From NCBI GenBank assembly GCA_963715635.1, contig OY970261.1:2356001-2420000 (forward strand): a stretch of DNA of 64,000 nt. Reading direction: 5' to 3'. Position numbers and translations under genes: made by a program. The notes under the pieces were generated by a model, which did not search any database, was not told the DNA's origin, and was given only the letters and a program-made list of their open reading frames with translations. Origin of the DNA: JAPKZH01 sp963715635. Lineage in GTDB: Bacteria; Acidobacteriota; Aminicenantia; Aminicenantales; UBA4085. Shown here one piece after another: positions 1-9,266 of the stretch. Numbering within the stretch: the first letter of the stretch is position 1; each line of letters begins with the position of its first letter.

Positions 1-2715
1 CGCCCGCGAATAGACGAGGTTATAAAAGGGAATCTGAACACTGCCGATCGCTTCGCTCCAGGATTCTCGACTCTCCGGGTCGAGCTTCTTGAAATTAATC
101 CCGACATATTTCTCGTTGGCGCCAGTTTTGTAGTCCAGGATGAAGATATCTTCGCCGCGCTTCTCGCTCCGGTCCAAGCGCGCATAAAGGTTGAATTTGC
201 CGCCGCTTATGTCGGCCTGGACGCCTTGCTCTAGACCTAATATAACGAGCGGCTTGCCCTGCTTCGCCAGCTCTCGTATCACCGGAGCCTGATAATTGAC
301 GATAAACTCCTCCAGGTGCCGTTCGACCTGGAGCTTTAATAAATAAGCGCTCCCGGCCATGTCGCCGCCGTAGCCCTCCTCGAACTTCCGGCCGATGATC
401 TCGTCGAGCTCCCCGACATCCAGATCCCGCTCCCTCACCGCTCTCCCCGCAAACTTCTTGAAATACTCCTCCAGCACGTCGTGGACAAACGAGCCGATAT
501 CCTTCTTTTCCATCTGCTCGCCGATTTCTTCCTTCTCTTCGATTCCCAGCACATAGGAATAATAAAACTGGAGCGGGCACCGTAAATACCTATCGAGCGC
601 CGTCGCCGAAAACCTGATCTCCTTCAGAAATTCCGCCACCCCGTCGCTCTTCTCCACCGGCGGGGTATCATCCCTCGTCAGCGCCACTCGATACTGGACT
701 GTCTTCACATAATTTTCCGCGTTCCGTTCCCGCTCCCTCTTCTGTTTTTCCCAGACCAGCCTTTCGACAAACCGGCTCCGCTCCTTGTCGCTGTTCTCCA
801 CGAAGAAAAGCCGTGCCTTCCGCGCTCCCCGCACCAGCGTATCCAGGTAATATTCCATCCGCCGTTCGTTCTCCTGATATGTCGGAAGTCCCAGCCGCTT
901 CCGAGCCGCAAATGGCAGCAGCGTGTCCTCCCGCCTGAACGATGGCAGCACGTCCTCGTTCGCGTCCAAGATCGAGACGTCCTCGAAAGGAATGCACCGC
1001 GCTTCCCAGAACCCGAGGACTTGAAGCCCCCGCAGCGGCGTCCCCTCGAACGGCACCGTCCCCGAAGCAACCACCTTCCGGAACAAGTTGAAATATCCGC
1101 CCCTGTCTTCAAACTCCATCCCCCGCAGCAGCGACTTTCCCAGCGCGTCGAGCTGCCGGGTGAACGCTTCAGCGAAAGGATGGAAGAAATGATGCTGCCG
1201 GGCCGTGCTGTTTTCATAAATATAATCGAGGACGCGGACCATCTTCCCCGCGAAATCTCCGACGTTTTGGATCTCGCCGAACAGCCCGATCGTGCCGGCA
1301 TGGATCGCGCGCAGGTGTTCGATCAAGCTCGTCACGTCCGGCGGATTCTCGACGCCCTTGAGCATTTCCTGGACGGCCTCGTGGATGGCCGCATCGCCCT
1401 CGAGCTCGTCGAGCTTCCAGAACGACTTCGTCCTGCGCCGCCCCTGGGTCAACTCCCCCTCGATGGCGTGGAACAGGATGCGGGTCAGGTCCGCCCTCTT
1501 TTCCTCTTCGTCTGTCTCTGCCCCTGCGCTCGCCCCCGCCGGAAAATAGATATTCTTCGTGTACGGATGCAGGACAAACCGTAAATAATGCGGCACATAC
1601 AAGCGGCCGTCCTCATCGCGCGACTGGATGAGCTCCATCAATTGGTCGAAAAAAGTGTAGATCGGCGTGCGCGACAGCGGATAGCCCATCGAGATATTGT
1701 AGCCGTCGTCGGACAGCGCCGTGAGGGTCTGTTGATAGAGGGGAAAAAGTGTCTCCGCGGCGGGCAAAACGACGGCGTGTTTTTCATCGAGCTGCGGCCG
1801 GTCTCTGAGCTTTTCTTCCATCGCCTGATTGAGGGCGAAGATTTGACCGTGCGTGTCGGGGCTTTTAAAAAATTCAACAGCCGGTTCATCATCGTCCGGC
1901 ATCCCATTCTTTTCAATCAGCGCCGCGCCCTCCGGGCCGAGCTCGGCCAGGACCATTTCAAGTCCCCTGCCCTTCATCAGCAGAAGCGAGCAATTTTCCC
2001 AATTTAGCATGGTCCGCATGATCTGACGCTCGACTTTTGTCAGCGAATAAAACCCGGCGAAAATGATTTTCCCGATATCGGCAAAAAGCTCCGGCTTTAG
2101 CCCATCGAGCACGGCCCCAGTCCGTGACCCCATCGTGGAATACCCCTGCTTCTTGACGGCTGCATAGAACTTTCCGTAAAAAGCCGCCAGAGACTGGAGC
2201 CGCCCCCGCGCCTCAGGCGATATCTTCCCCTCGAACTCGCGGCTCAAGTCCAGCTCACGGATATCATTTGTCCGGGCGCCGGCCAGGCATAGCTCTTCGA
2301 GGTCGCGGAACATCTTCATGCCCAGCGGGAAAAAGCTGTCCGCGGATAAGAATTGATCGTGGCCGAGCGCCCTTTCCTCCCTGTGGATGTCAAACAGCAG
2401 CGCCACCGCGTCCAGCGGGTCGATGAGCCTATCCCCGATCCCCAGACGATCCTCATAAACGCGGCTGACAAATCCATCCATGGAATCGAACAAGGGAGGA
2501 ATAAAGCTCGTCCGCTCCCTCTCTGCCAACACTTTTCGCAAATAATAAGCCGGCCGCTTTTCCGGAAAGATAACCCATTGGCGCGAATAATCCTTCGCGC
2601 CAACTTGGGCTCCTGCAGCCCTTGCGCTATCTCTCGCCCCGGCCTCTCCCTCCGGCTGCAGCCGTGCCGCAACCGCTTCAATAAAATTTTTGCGGGGCGA
2701 GATGATCTCGATCAT
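1..2715 (-). CDS. addB: AddB-like subunit of a helicase-nuclease (partial)
   Basis: Open minus-strand frame of 905 codons without a stop, running off the left edge. It starts at an ATG whose ATGA overlaps the stop of the addA-like gene, so the two are translationally coupled. The N-terminal two thirds read like the degenerate helicase part of AddB, with the segment LDANEDVLPS typical of the family. A C-terminal PD-(D/E)XK nuclease follows: a conserved SATALDRYLRCPLQFYY lead-in, then the catalytic motif ILDYKTG near codon 865. AddAB processes double-strand DNA ends for RecA-dependent repair. The lead-in contains one cysteine of the kind that binds the AddB Fe-S cluster; the remaining cysteines would lie beyond the window. 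Family-level assignment is firm, orthology to classical AddB less so. Confidence 0.85.
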   Translation of the reverse strand, partial: MIEIISPRKNFIEAVAARLQPEGEAGARDSARAAGAQVGAKDYSRQWVIFPEKRPAYYLRKVLAERERTSFIPPLFDSMDGFVSRVYEDRLGIGDRLIDPLDAVALLFDIHREERALGHDQFLSADSFFPLGMKMFRDLEELCLAGARTNDIRELDLSREFEGKISPEARGRLQSLAAFYGKFYAAVKKQGYSTMGSRTGAVLDGLKPELFADIGKIIFAGFYSLTKVERQIMRTMLNWENCSLLLMKGRGLEMVLAELGPEGAALIEKNGMPDDDEPAVEFFKSPDTHGQIFALNQAMEEKLRDRPQLDEKHAVVLPAAETLFPLYQQTLTALSDDGYNISMGYPLSRTPIYTFFDQLMELIQSRDEDGRLYVPHYLRFVLHPYTKNIYFPAGASAGAETDEEEKRADLTRILFHAIEGELTQGRRRTKSFWKLDELEGDAAIHEAVQEMLKGVENPPDVTSLIEHLRAIHAGTIGLFGEIQNVGDFAGKMVRVLDYIYENSTARQHHFFHPFAEAFTRQLDALGKSLLRGMEFEDRGGYFNLFRKVVASGTVPFEGTPLRGLQVLGFWEARCIPFEDVSILDANEDVLPSFRREDTLLPFAARKRLGLPTYQENERRMEYYLDTLVRGARKARLFFVENSDKERSRFVERLVWEKQKRERERNAENYVKTVQYRVALTRDDTPPVEKSDGVAEFLKEIRFSATALDRYLRCPLQFYYSYVLGIEEKEEIGEQMEKKDIGSFVHDVLEEYFKKFAGRAVRERDLDVGELDEIIGRKFEEGYGGDMAGSAYLLKLQVERHLEEFIVNYQAPVIRELAKQGKPLVILGLEQGVQADISGGKFNLYARLDRSEKRGEDIFILDYKTGANEKYVGINFKKLDPESRESWSEAIGSVQIPFYNLVYSRA

Positions 2716-5700
2716 GAGTCCACCGCTTCCGCCCGTTTCTCGTCAATGTGCGCCAGAATCCCGCGCACGCGCTTCCCCGGGTAGATTTCCTGGATGATCT
2801 CTATATAAGCGCGCATCTGTTCCCGGTCTTCCCCATCGCGCCTTTGCCGCCGCTCCTTCTCACTCACAAATCCTGTTTTAAAATCGATGATCGTGATGGC
2901 GTCTGCATCCAACACGACGCGGTCCATACGGTAAAGGTTCCCGCCAGCATCGCAGTAATTGAACTCCCGCAGCACCCGCCGTCCCTCCCGCTCCTCGAAA
3001 TATCCCGCGAGCGGCGAACCCGGCCCTCCGAAATACGCCGCGACCGCGCGCCCCACGCTCTCATAGAGCGGCCGCTCCCATTCCCGGGGCCGTATTTTCT
3101 GGATGATCCCGGCGACTTCACTTTCCCATCCGGCGCTTCCCCCGGGCACATATTCCAGCCCCGCCAGGATCTCGTGGGCCAAATTCCCCCGCCGGATGTT
3201 CTCGAAATTGAGCGCCGCGCGCGGATTGGCCGCGATCTCGAACGGCTCGGCGAAACGGATCATGCCGGCTTCGGGTTGGGCCGGCGCCGCCTTCTCTTTG
3301 ACTTTCGGCTGCGGCTCCCCGAGCCGCCCCGCTTCTATCAAATCAAACGGATATTTCGACCTCTTGGATTTCACGCCCACCACATGCAGCTCTTCCTTGG
3401 CCCTCGTCAGCGCTACATAAAGAGTGTTCAGCCTGTTCACATCGTCCCGGAGCCTGGTGTCCTCATAGATCCTTTTCAATTCCTCGTGGGCTTCGGCCAG
3501 CCCCTGGTTAATTTTATAAACCAGCACCGAATCGCCCTCGGTGTCGATAAAAAATTCCGGCGACTGATAGCTCTCTCCATACAAAAGTAAAATGACAACT
3601 GGAAAGCCCAGTCCTTTAGCCTTATGGATGGTCATGATCTTGACAGCGTCGATGTCGAGGGGAACGTCGATATTCCAGGCGGCTTCCTGGCTGCTCCCCG
3701 CAGCCCCGCCGGAGCGCCCTCTCCATCCTCCTCCCCATGCTCCTCCCGCGCTTTGCTCCGCATATTTCAAAAATTCGCGCAGGTCGTTGCGGCCCAGGCT
3801 CTCGAAATCCTTGATGGATTCCATGAGCTTGGCGAGCGCCGCCTCTTCCTCGGGAAATAGGTCGAATACGTTGAAAACACGATAAATAAGAGTCACAAGG
3901 TCATAGAGAGGATAATAGCCGACCGACCTGAAAGACCGGTCAAAATAGCGCTCCCAGAGCTCGGGATAGCGCGCACGGAATGCGACGTAGATTGGGCGCT
4001 TGTCCTTCCGCCGGCAGTCAAAGAGAAAATCGTTCCATTGGCCGGGCGGGACCGCCACTCCATCCTGCTCCATTTTCATCCTCAGCACATCGCCCAGCAA
4101 AAATACGCTGAAGGAGAGATCGTCCGGCGGCGAATCCAGGAACCGGAGAAGCGCCATAAGCTCGCCGGTCGTTTTCCGCGTCCGGATATCCAGGCTGCTA
4201 TAAGGGATGAACGGGACATCTTTCTCGTTAAGCCAGGCAGCCACGTTGACGACGGATTCGTTGCGGTATGTAAGAATGGCGATGTCTGAATATTTATATC
4301 CCCGAGCGCGAAGTTCTTCGACGCGCCTCTGGATCTCGGCCTTTTCGGGGACCTCGTTTTCAGCCTCGTCCCTTTCCGTCTCTGCCGGCGCATCCGGGGC
4401 TTCCGGCTGAGCCTTTCCTTCTTCCTCGCCCGCGCCGGAGCCCTTCTCCAGCACGATGACATCCACGAATCCCTTCTCTCGATTCTCTTTAACAACCTCT
4501 TGTTCAAACTCATAAAGAGGCTTCCTGTCGCCGCCGCTCTCTTGACTTCCCCCGTTATCCTCTTCTTCCCCACTGCCAGCTACGCCCTCATTGATTCTTT
4601 TATATTCATCAAACTCGTTCAATTTTTTGGGGAAGATCCCGCGCGTGAATTCCAGGATCTTTTCAAAGCTGCGGTAATTCTTATCAAGCTCCCTAACATC
4701 GATCTCCGCCGACCCGAAGTATTCGGCCGGCTGTTCCTCCATCTCCTTCATGATCCGGTAGTCCGCTTCCCTGAACCCAAAGATCGCCTGCTTGGTGTCG
4801 CCGACGGCAAAAAAGCTGCCCCCCACGGCCAGTGAGTTCTCGATAAGAGGCCTCATATTCGTCCATTGGATGGGCGAGGTGTCCTGGAACTCGTCGACCA
4901 GGAAATGGAAGATGCGGTCGCCCAGCCGGAAATAGATATCCGGGATGATCATCTGGTCGATGTAGCCGGCCAGCCGCTTGTTGATGTCCTCGATAAACAC
5001 GGTCTCCCGCCGGTGCTTGACCTGCTCCAAGGTCTCAGCGAAAGACTCATAGGCCATGAGATAGGGGTGGAAGAATTCCCGGGCATAGAGGTAGCGATAT
5101 TCGTTGGTCAGGCCTTCAAGCTCGTTCCAGGCGTGGCAGACTCTCTCGAGTGCTTCTGCGGGAGCGGATTTTCCGGGCTTTTTCACCGGGATGGTCTTGA
5201 AACTCGCTCCGATGAGGTCGGAAAATTTACGGCTGGACACAGCAGGCTCGACTTTGGAGAAAAAGCCGGACCTCTTGTTCGGCTCGAGCCCCGATTCGTC
5301 GAGAAGAGCGCGGAGTTTTTTTACCCCACTCTCCAGCTTTTCATGAATCTCGACCCGCTGTTTTGAAAAATTTTCTCTCTTCGGCTCCCCCTTCTGAGCC
5401 GCGAGCTTCACATAAAGGGATTTAAGCTTGTCTAGGATGAGGCCCGAAGGATCCCAGGGATAATATGCTTCCCCGCCTTGCGAAGCCAAGATCAAATCGA
5501 TTATCTCTCGAAAAGTTTCGCCGTCTCTCGAGCCGGGCCTGACTCGGCGCAAATAACGATTGAAGGCGTATTCGATCAGGTCGGAATTATCCAGGACGAT
5601 CTCAAAATAGGGCGGGAATCCCAAGTCCAGGGTGGACGCTTTGAAGATGGAGGCCGTGAAGCTGTCGATTGTCTCAACCTGAAAATCCGTGTACCGAGTC

Positions 5701-6044
5701 AGGATATTTTCCAGGATTTCTTCAGCGCGGCCGGCCAGAGCCTGGCGCGAGAGCGAGACGATGTCCAGCACCTGTCCTGCTTCCTTTTCGTCCTCGAAAT
5801 AACAATCCTTCAGCCATTTCAGGATCCTGGCTTTCATCTCCCGGGAGGCGTTCTTGGTGAAAGTGATGGCCAGGATATTGGCCAGGTCGTTTTTGCCTAC
5901 GATGGCGGAAAGGAGGAATTGAACGAAGCGGAGAGACAGAGCGTGTGTTTTGCCCGAGCCGGCCGAGGCTTTCAGCAGGACCGCATTGGGGAAGCGAAGG
6001 GCGATATCTTTGGCAAGGGTCGAATCTGTTTTGTTTTTTTCCAT
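2712..6044 (-). CDS. addA: AddA/RecB-like UvrD-family helicase-nuclease
   Basis: 1110 aa superfamily 1 DNA helicase with a C-terminal nuclease. Visible motifs in order: Walker A KASAGSGKTHA (residues about 25-35), motif Ia TFTKNASREM, DEFQDTSPIQW (about 384-394), GDTKQAIFGFR, LDKNYRS, MTIHKAKGLGFP, LYVALTRAKEELHVV, and the PD-(D/E)XK signature IIDFKTG near residue 1050. This is the architecture of AddA and RecB: ATP-driven unwinding and degradation of broken DNA ends. The next gene downstream is its AddB-like partner, overlapping by 4 nt. A glycine- and tryptophan-rich insertion near residues 780-800 looks like a linker. The start ATG has only a weak upstream AGGA, so the exact start is a little uncertain. 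Confidence 0.92.
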   Translation of the reverse strand: MEKNKTDSTLAKDIALRFPNAVLLKASAGSGKTHALSLRFVQFLLSAIVGKNDLANILAITFTKNASREMKARILKWLKDCYFEDEKEAGQVLDIVSLSRQALAGRAEEILENILTRYTDFQVETIDSFTASIFKASTLDLGFPPYFEIVLDNSDLIEYAFNRYLRRVRPGSRDGETFREIIDLILASQGGEAYYPWDPSGLILDKLKSLYVKLAAQKGEPKRENFSKQRVEIHEKLESGVKKLRALLDESGLEPNKRSGFFSKVEPAVSSRKFSDLIGASFKTIPVKKPGKSAPAEALERVCHAWNELEGLTNEYRYLYAREFFHPYLMAYESFAETLEQVKHRRETVFIEDINKRLAGYIDQMIIPDIYFRLGDRIFHFLVDEFQDTSPIQWTNMRPLIENSLAVGGSFFAVGDTKQAIFGFREADYRIMKEMEEQPAEYFGSAEIDVRELDKNYRSFEKILEFTRGIFPKKLNEFDEYKRINEGVAGSGEEEDNGGSQESGGDRKPLYEFEQEVVKENREKGFVDVIVLEKGSGAGEEEGKAQPEAPDAPAETERDEAENEVPEKAEIQRRVEELRARGYKYSDIAILTYRNESVVNVAAWLNEKDVPFIPYSSLDIRTRKTTGELMALLRFLDSPPDDLSFSVFLLGDVLRMKMEQDGVAVPPGQWNDFLFDCRRKDKRPIYVAFRARYPELWERYFDRSFRSVGYYPLYDLVTLIYRVFNVFDLFPEEEAALAKLMESIKDFESLGRNDLREFLKYAEQSAGGAWGGGWRGRSGGAAGSSQEAAWNIDVPLDIDAVKIMTIHKAKGLGFPVVILLLYGESYQSPEFFIDTEGDSVLVYKINQGLAEAHEELKRIYEDTRLRDDVNRLNTLYVALTRAKEELHVVGVKSKRSKYPFDLIEAGRLGEPQPKVKEKAAPAQPEAGMIRFAEPFEIAANPRAALNFENIRRGNLAHEILAGLEYVPGGSAGWESEVAGIIQKIRPREWERPLYESVGRAVAAYFGGPGSPLAGYFEEREGRRVLREFNYCDAGGNLYRMDRVVLDADAITIIDFKTGFVSEKERRQRRDGEDREQMRAYIEIIQEIYPGKRVRGILAHIDEKRAEAVDS

Positions 6045-6142
6045 TCCTGATGCTTATAAGATTCTATCATATCTAATTTTCTAATTCTGATATTATAATA
6101 GGGAATTCGACTGAGCGTCACCGATTTATTCAAGGAGGACTT

Positions 6143-6928
6143 ATGAGGAATCGTTTAAAGAAAACGTCGATGTTCTTGGTGTTCTTTGCGCTCCCAGCCC
6201 TCTTATCTATTGCCGCCTTGGCCTCAGAAGCACCGCAGTCATCAGATCTGCCCTACTTGTATAAAACCACGTTTGTGCGGGCAGCGCCGGGAAAGCTTCT
6301 TGATCTGATCGCTCTCTATAAAAGCCGGATGGCCGCCGATGATGCGGCAGGAGACGAGCGTCCTCTCTGGTGGCGTCACACGCAAGGCGACCAATGGGAC
6401 CTCATGCTTCTCTTCCCCATGGGGAGCTACACCGAATACTATTCGAAAGAAAGGGTTTCCCGGCGAAAGAAAGCCGACGAGTCTTCGTCTCTTTCTCAAA
6501 AGGAATTCAGTCAAAAGCTCAACGCCTGTTCAGCCTGGCGAGAAGATATTTTCGTGATGGGGCCGCCGCTCGAATCAGTAAAAAAAGCATTTACCGGCAC
6601 GGCCTATTACCATATCGAAATCTTCGTCGCGCTTCCGGGAAAGCAAGAGGAGCTATTCAAGGAACGCGAGATGGAAAACGCCTACCAGATCGCCACCGGG
6701 CGGCCGGAAAACATGATTTTCGTCCGCGATCAAGGAGCCACTTGGGACCTGTTTACGCTCGGATGCTACCGTGATCTGAAACACTGGGCTGCGAGCGCTG
6801 ACGTTCCCAAAGAAAAAAAGGATTTGGCTGCGCGCCAAGCCGGTTTCAGCGATCCCGACGCGATCGGACCCTACTTAAGGACGCTGATCGATATGCACAG
6901 AGACACGATGGGTGTCGCGATAAAATAG
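6143..6928 (+). CDS. Exported protein of unknown function, dimeric alpha/beta-barrel-like
   Basis: 261 aa with a good ribosome site (AAGGAGG) 6 nt before the ATG. Residues 1-28 form a signal peptide: basic start RNRLKK, a hydrophobic stretch, and a likely cleavage after SIAALA. The rest contains two similar blocks with a tyrosine-rich strand (YKTTFVRAAPGK and YHIEIFVALPGK), each followed by a helix and a tryptophan-rich strand (QGDQWDLMLLFPM and QGATWDLFTLGCY). That repetition suggests a tandem dimeric alpha/beta barrel, a fold often found in small stress or antibiotic-type monooxygenases. No catalytic residues can be named. It is divergent from addA and probably monocistronic. Confidence 0.75.
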   Translation: MRNRLKKTSMFLVFFALPALLSIAALASEAPQSSDLPYLYKTTFVRAAPGKLLDLIALYKSRMAADDAAGDERPLWWRHTQGDQWDLMLLFPMGSYTEYYSKERVSRRKKADESSSLSQKEFSQKLNACSAWREDIFVMGPPLESVKKAFTGTAYYHIEIFVALPGKQEELFKEREMENAYQIATGRPENMIFVRDQGATWDLFTLGCYRDLKHWAASADVPKEKKDLAARQAGFSDPDAIGPYLRTLIDMHRDTMGVAIK

Positions 6929-6940
6929 GCCCGTGCTGCC

Positions 6941-6970
6941 TTGACATCTTTCTATGTCATAAACTATCCT
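6941..6970 (+). promoter_or_regulatory. Predicted sigma70-type promoter with inverted repeat
   Basis: TTGACA at 6941-6946, 18-nt spacer, TATCCT at 6965-6970. The spacer contains the second arm of TGACAT-N6-ATGTCA, an inverted repeat that overlaps the -35 box. It lies about 100 nt upstream of the aminotransferase start, which implies a long leader. Confidence 0.45.
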
Positions 6971-7071
6971 TACCCACGACACTTCAATGGGAAAACGGGG
7001 ACAAGGATGCTCACTCGGCTGGCGCAGCCGAAAAACCTATATCTATGAACTTAAATTCGAGGAGGTCTAAC

Positions 7072-8436
7072 ATGAGGTCTGGAATGTGGAGTCGGCGAGC
7101 GTTTCTGCGCATGGCCGGCGCCGCCGGGACGGCCGCGTTCGCGTTCAAGGCTAACGGCCTCGAGCGCGTCATGGACGCCACTCAATCGGTGGCGAACATG
7201 ACTCCCGAGGAGGTCGCCAAAGACGAATTCTTCTGGCGGGAGATCCAGCTGGCCTTCAAGCTGGATCGCTCGCTGATCAACCTCAATAACGGTTTCACCT
7301 GCCCGACCCCCCGGGTCGCGCTGGAATCGGTTTGGCGCTATATGGACATGATCAACATGTTGCCCGTCCATTACCAGGGCCAGATCGCCGGGAATACTCA
7401 GACGATCCGCCGGAGAATGGCTGCGGAGTTCGGCTGCGACCTCGAAGAAATGGCGCTGACCCGCGGCGCCAGCGAGTCCCTGCAGATCGTCCAGAACGGG
7501 ATCGACCTCAAAGCCGGCGACGAGGTGATCACGACCGAGCAGGACTACCCCCGCATGCTGACGACGTGGGACCAGCGAATGCGGCGCGAGGGCATCAAAG
7601 TGACCCGCCTCCAGTTTCCGGTGCCGGCGACGCAGGACCATCTCTACAATATGTTCGAGAAGGCCATCTCGGCTAGGACGAAGGTCTTCCATTTCACGCA
7701 CATCACGAATTTGACGGCCCAGTTGTTCCCGGTCCGGAGGCTCTCCCGCCTGGCCCGCTCGAAGGGGATCATCACGATCGTCGATGGCGCCCACGCCCTA
7801 GGGCATTTCCCGTTCAAGCTCCGGGACCTCGAGTGCGACGCCTACGGCGTCAGCCTGCACAAGTGGCTGCTGGCGCCGATCGGCAACGGCTGCCTCTACG
7901 TGCGCAAAGAGAGTATCCCGAAATTCTGGCCTTTGCAGGCGGCGCCCGAACAGCAGGACAACGACATCCGCAAGTTCGAGGCCATCGGGACACACCCCTG
8001 GGCGATCCGGGCGGCGCTCGGCGAGGCCCTAGCCTTCCATCAGGCCATCGGCGCGGAGCGCAAGGCGGCCCGGCTTCGCTACCTGACACTGCGATGGGCC
8101 GATGCTCTCAAAGTCCACCCCCGCATCAAGATCCTGACGGACCTCAGCCAGCCCGCGCAGGCCTGGGGCGTCGCGGCCGTCACCATCGAGGGCGTCAACA
8201 TCAGGGCCCTCGCGAAGTTCTTAATGGACAAGTACCGGATCATCGTCGTCCCTCTCGTCGGTGGCGCCCCGCCCAATTCGGTCTTCGATTACCAGGCGCT
8301 CCGTGTTTCGCCGAACGTCTACACGACGCTCGAGGAAATCGACTCGTTTGTCATGGCCATGGAAGACGCCCTCAAGAGCGGCGTTCCCGATACTCCGGAG
8401 CCGATCCCCGGTTACCCGGCCGATATCACCGTGTAG
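7072..8436 (+). CDS. Tat-exported class V aminotransferase family protein
   Basis: 454 aa PLP-dependent enzyme of the isopenicillin N epimerase / cysteine desulfurase-like fold. The start at 7072 is preferred over the in-frame ATG at 7045 because GGAGG lies 6 nt before it. The N-terminus carries a twin-arginine signal (SRRAFLRMAGAAG), so the protein is predicted to be exported folded with its cofactor. Residues LTRGASESLQIVQNG match the cofactor phosphate-binding region, VDGAHALGH holds the ring-contacting Asp and His, and SLHKWLLAP carries the Schiff-base lysine. Substrate cannot be inferred. The next gene lies 105 nt downstream on the same strand. Confidence 0.85.
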   Translation: MRSGMWSRRAFLRMAGAAGTAAFAFKANGLERVMDATQSVANMTPEEVAKDEFFWREIQLAFKLDRSLINLNNGFTCPTPRVALESVWRYMDMINMLPVHYQGQIAGNTQTIRRRMAAEFGCDLEEMALTRGASESLQIVQNGIDLKAGDEVITTEQDYPRMLTTWDQRMRREGIKVTRLQFPVPATQDHLYNMFEKAISARTKVFHFTHITNLTAQLFPVRRLSRLARSKGIITIVDGAHALGHFPFKLRDLECDAYGVSLHKWLLAPIGNGCLYVRKESIPKFWPLQAAPEQQDNDIRKFEAIGTHPWAIRAALGEALAFHQAIGAERKAARLRYLTLRWADALKVHPRIKILTDLSQPAQAWGVAAVTIEGVNIRALAKFLMDKYRIIVVPLVGGAPPNSVFDYQALRVSPNVYTTLEEIDSFVMAMEDALKSGVPDTPEPIPGYPADITV

Positions 8437-8541
8437 GGGACGGGCCGGCCTTTTGCTGGGAACCGCGGCGGAATCCGGGATTAACGCTCCCGTTCCGGCC
8501 GCCGGCACGGGGATGAGCCCGGAGCGGAAAGGAGGATCGAG

Positions 8542-8967
8542 ATGAAACATTTGGCCGTTATGTCGGTCGTGATATTGGCTTTCGCCCTCATCGCGGGGGC
8601 CACAGTGGCCTACGCGCAGGGCACTTTTAAAATCCCATTCAAGTTCGAAGCGGGTGGCAATAAATTGCCGCCGGGCGAATATTGGGTTGCGCAGAAAGGT
8701 GACGGGCAGCTCACCCTTCGGCAGGAATCGACTGGGAAGGAATTCCAAATCCCCTTTATCAAGAGGTTGGCGCAGCCAAATCCGTCCGTTGACGCGCCCC
8801 AGCTCGTCTTCGACATGGTGGGAAATTTCGAGCCGTCATATACGGAATACATGACCGACTACCTGCTGGCGGAAATGTGGCTGCCCGGGGAGGACGGATT
8901 CCTGGTTCACATCACCAAGGGCGCGCATAAGCTCCAAACCGTCAAAGGGCAAGTTACGAAAAAATAG
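8542..8967 (+). CDS. Small exported protein of unknown function
   Basis: 141 aa, ribosome site AAAGGAGG 10 nt upstream. Signal peptide in residues 1-27 ending near TVAYAQG. The mature part is a beta-rich domain (FKIPFKFEAGGNKLPPGEYWV) with repeated short strands, like small periplasmic beta-sandwich proteins common in Acidobacteria-type genomes; that comparison is from general impression. The stop lies 2 nt before the next ATG, so the two are almost certainly co-translated. Confidence 0.7.
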   Translation: MKHLAVMSVVILAFALIAGATVAYAQGTFKIPFKFEAGGNKLPPGEYWVAQKGDGQLTLRQESTGKEFQIPFIKRLAQPNPSVDAPQLVFDMVGNFEPSYTEYMTDYLLAEMWLPGEDGFLVHITKGAHKLQTVKGQVTKK

Positions 8968-8969
8968 CG

Positions 8970-9248
8970 ATGAAGCTAAAAAATTTCAAAATCACAATCG
9001 TGAAGGTTGAAGGGCCGTGCAGCCGGGCAAAGGCCGGGACGACTTTTTATGTTCGCAATGCCTGCATAGAAATTCCGGCCGGAGAAAGAGTCTGCCTGTT
9101 CGCACTGGGAACCATTCTCCAGCCGCTGATGGCGGCCAGCGTGCCGACGGATCCGGAAAACAACATTCTCAACATCACCTCGGAATTTCAGTGTCCCGAT
9201 CCTTTGGCAAAAGTCATTTTCCGGATTGAAGAGGAAAAATCCGCCTGA
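8970..9248 (+). CDS. TIGR04076-like small protein
   Basis: 92 aa. The pattern KITIVKVEGPCSRAKAGTTF ... IPAGERVCLFALGTILQPLMAA resembles the TIGR04076 family, small cytosolic proteins of unknown function with a conserved glycine-cysteine loop and a mid-protein alanine-leucine helix. No signal peptide is visible, unlike the exported protein encoded just upstream. There is no separate ribosome site, which fits translational coupling to that gene. Assignment rests on motif resemblance only. Confidence 0.65.
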   Translation: MKLKNFKITIVKVEGPCSRAKAGTTFYVRNACIEIPAGERVCLFALGTILQPLMAASVPTDPENNILNITSEFQCPDPLAKVIFRIEEEKSA

Positions 9249-9266
9249 TTTTCCGCAGACCCGGGC

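Noticed and set aside
1021..5860. Many plus-strand open frames opposite addAB
   Set aside because: They are mirror frames of GC-rich codons; the minus-strand products have full sets of helicase and nuclease motifs.
7045..7071. ATG at 7045 as start of the aminotransferase
   Set aside because: The ATG at 7072 has GGAGG at 6 nt and begins closer to the twin-arginine motif.
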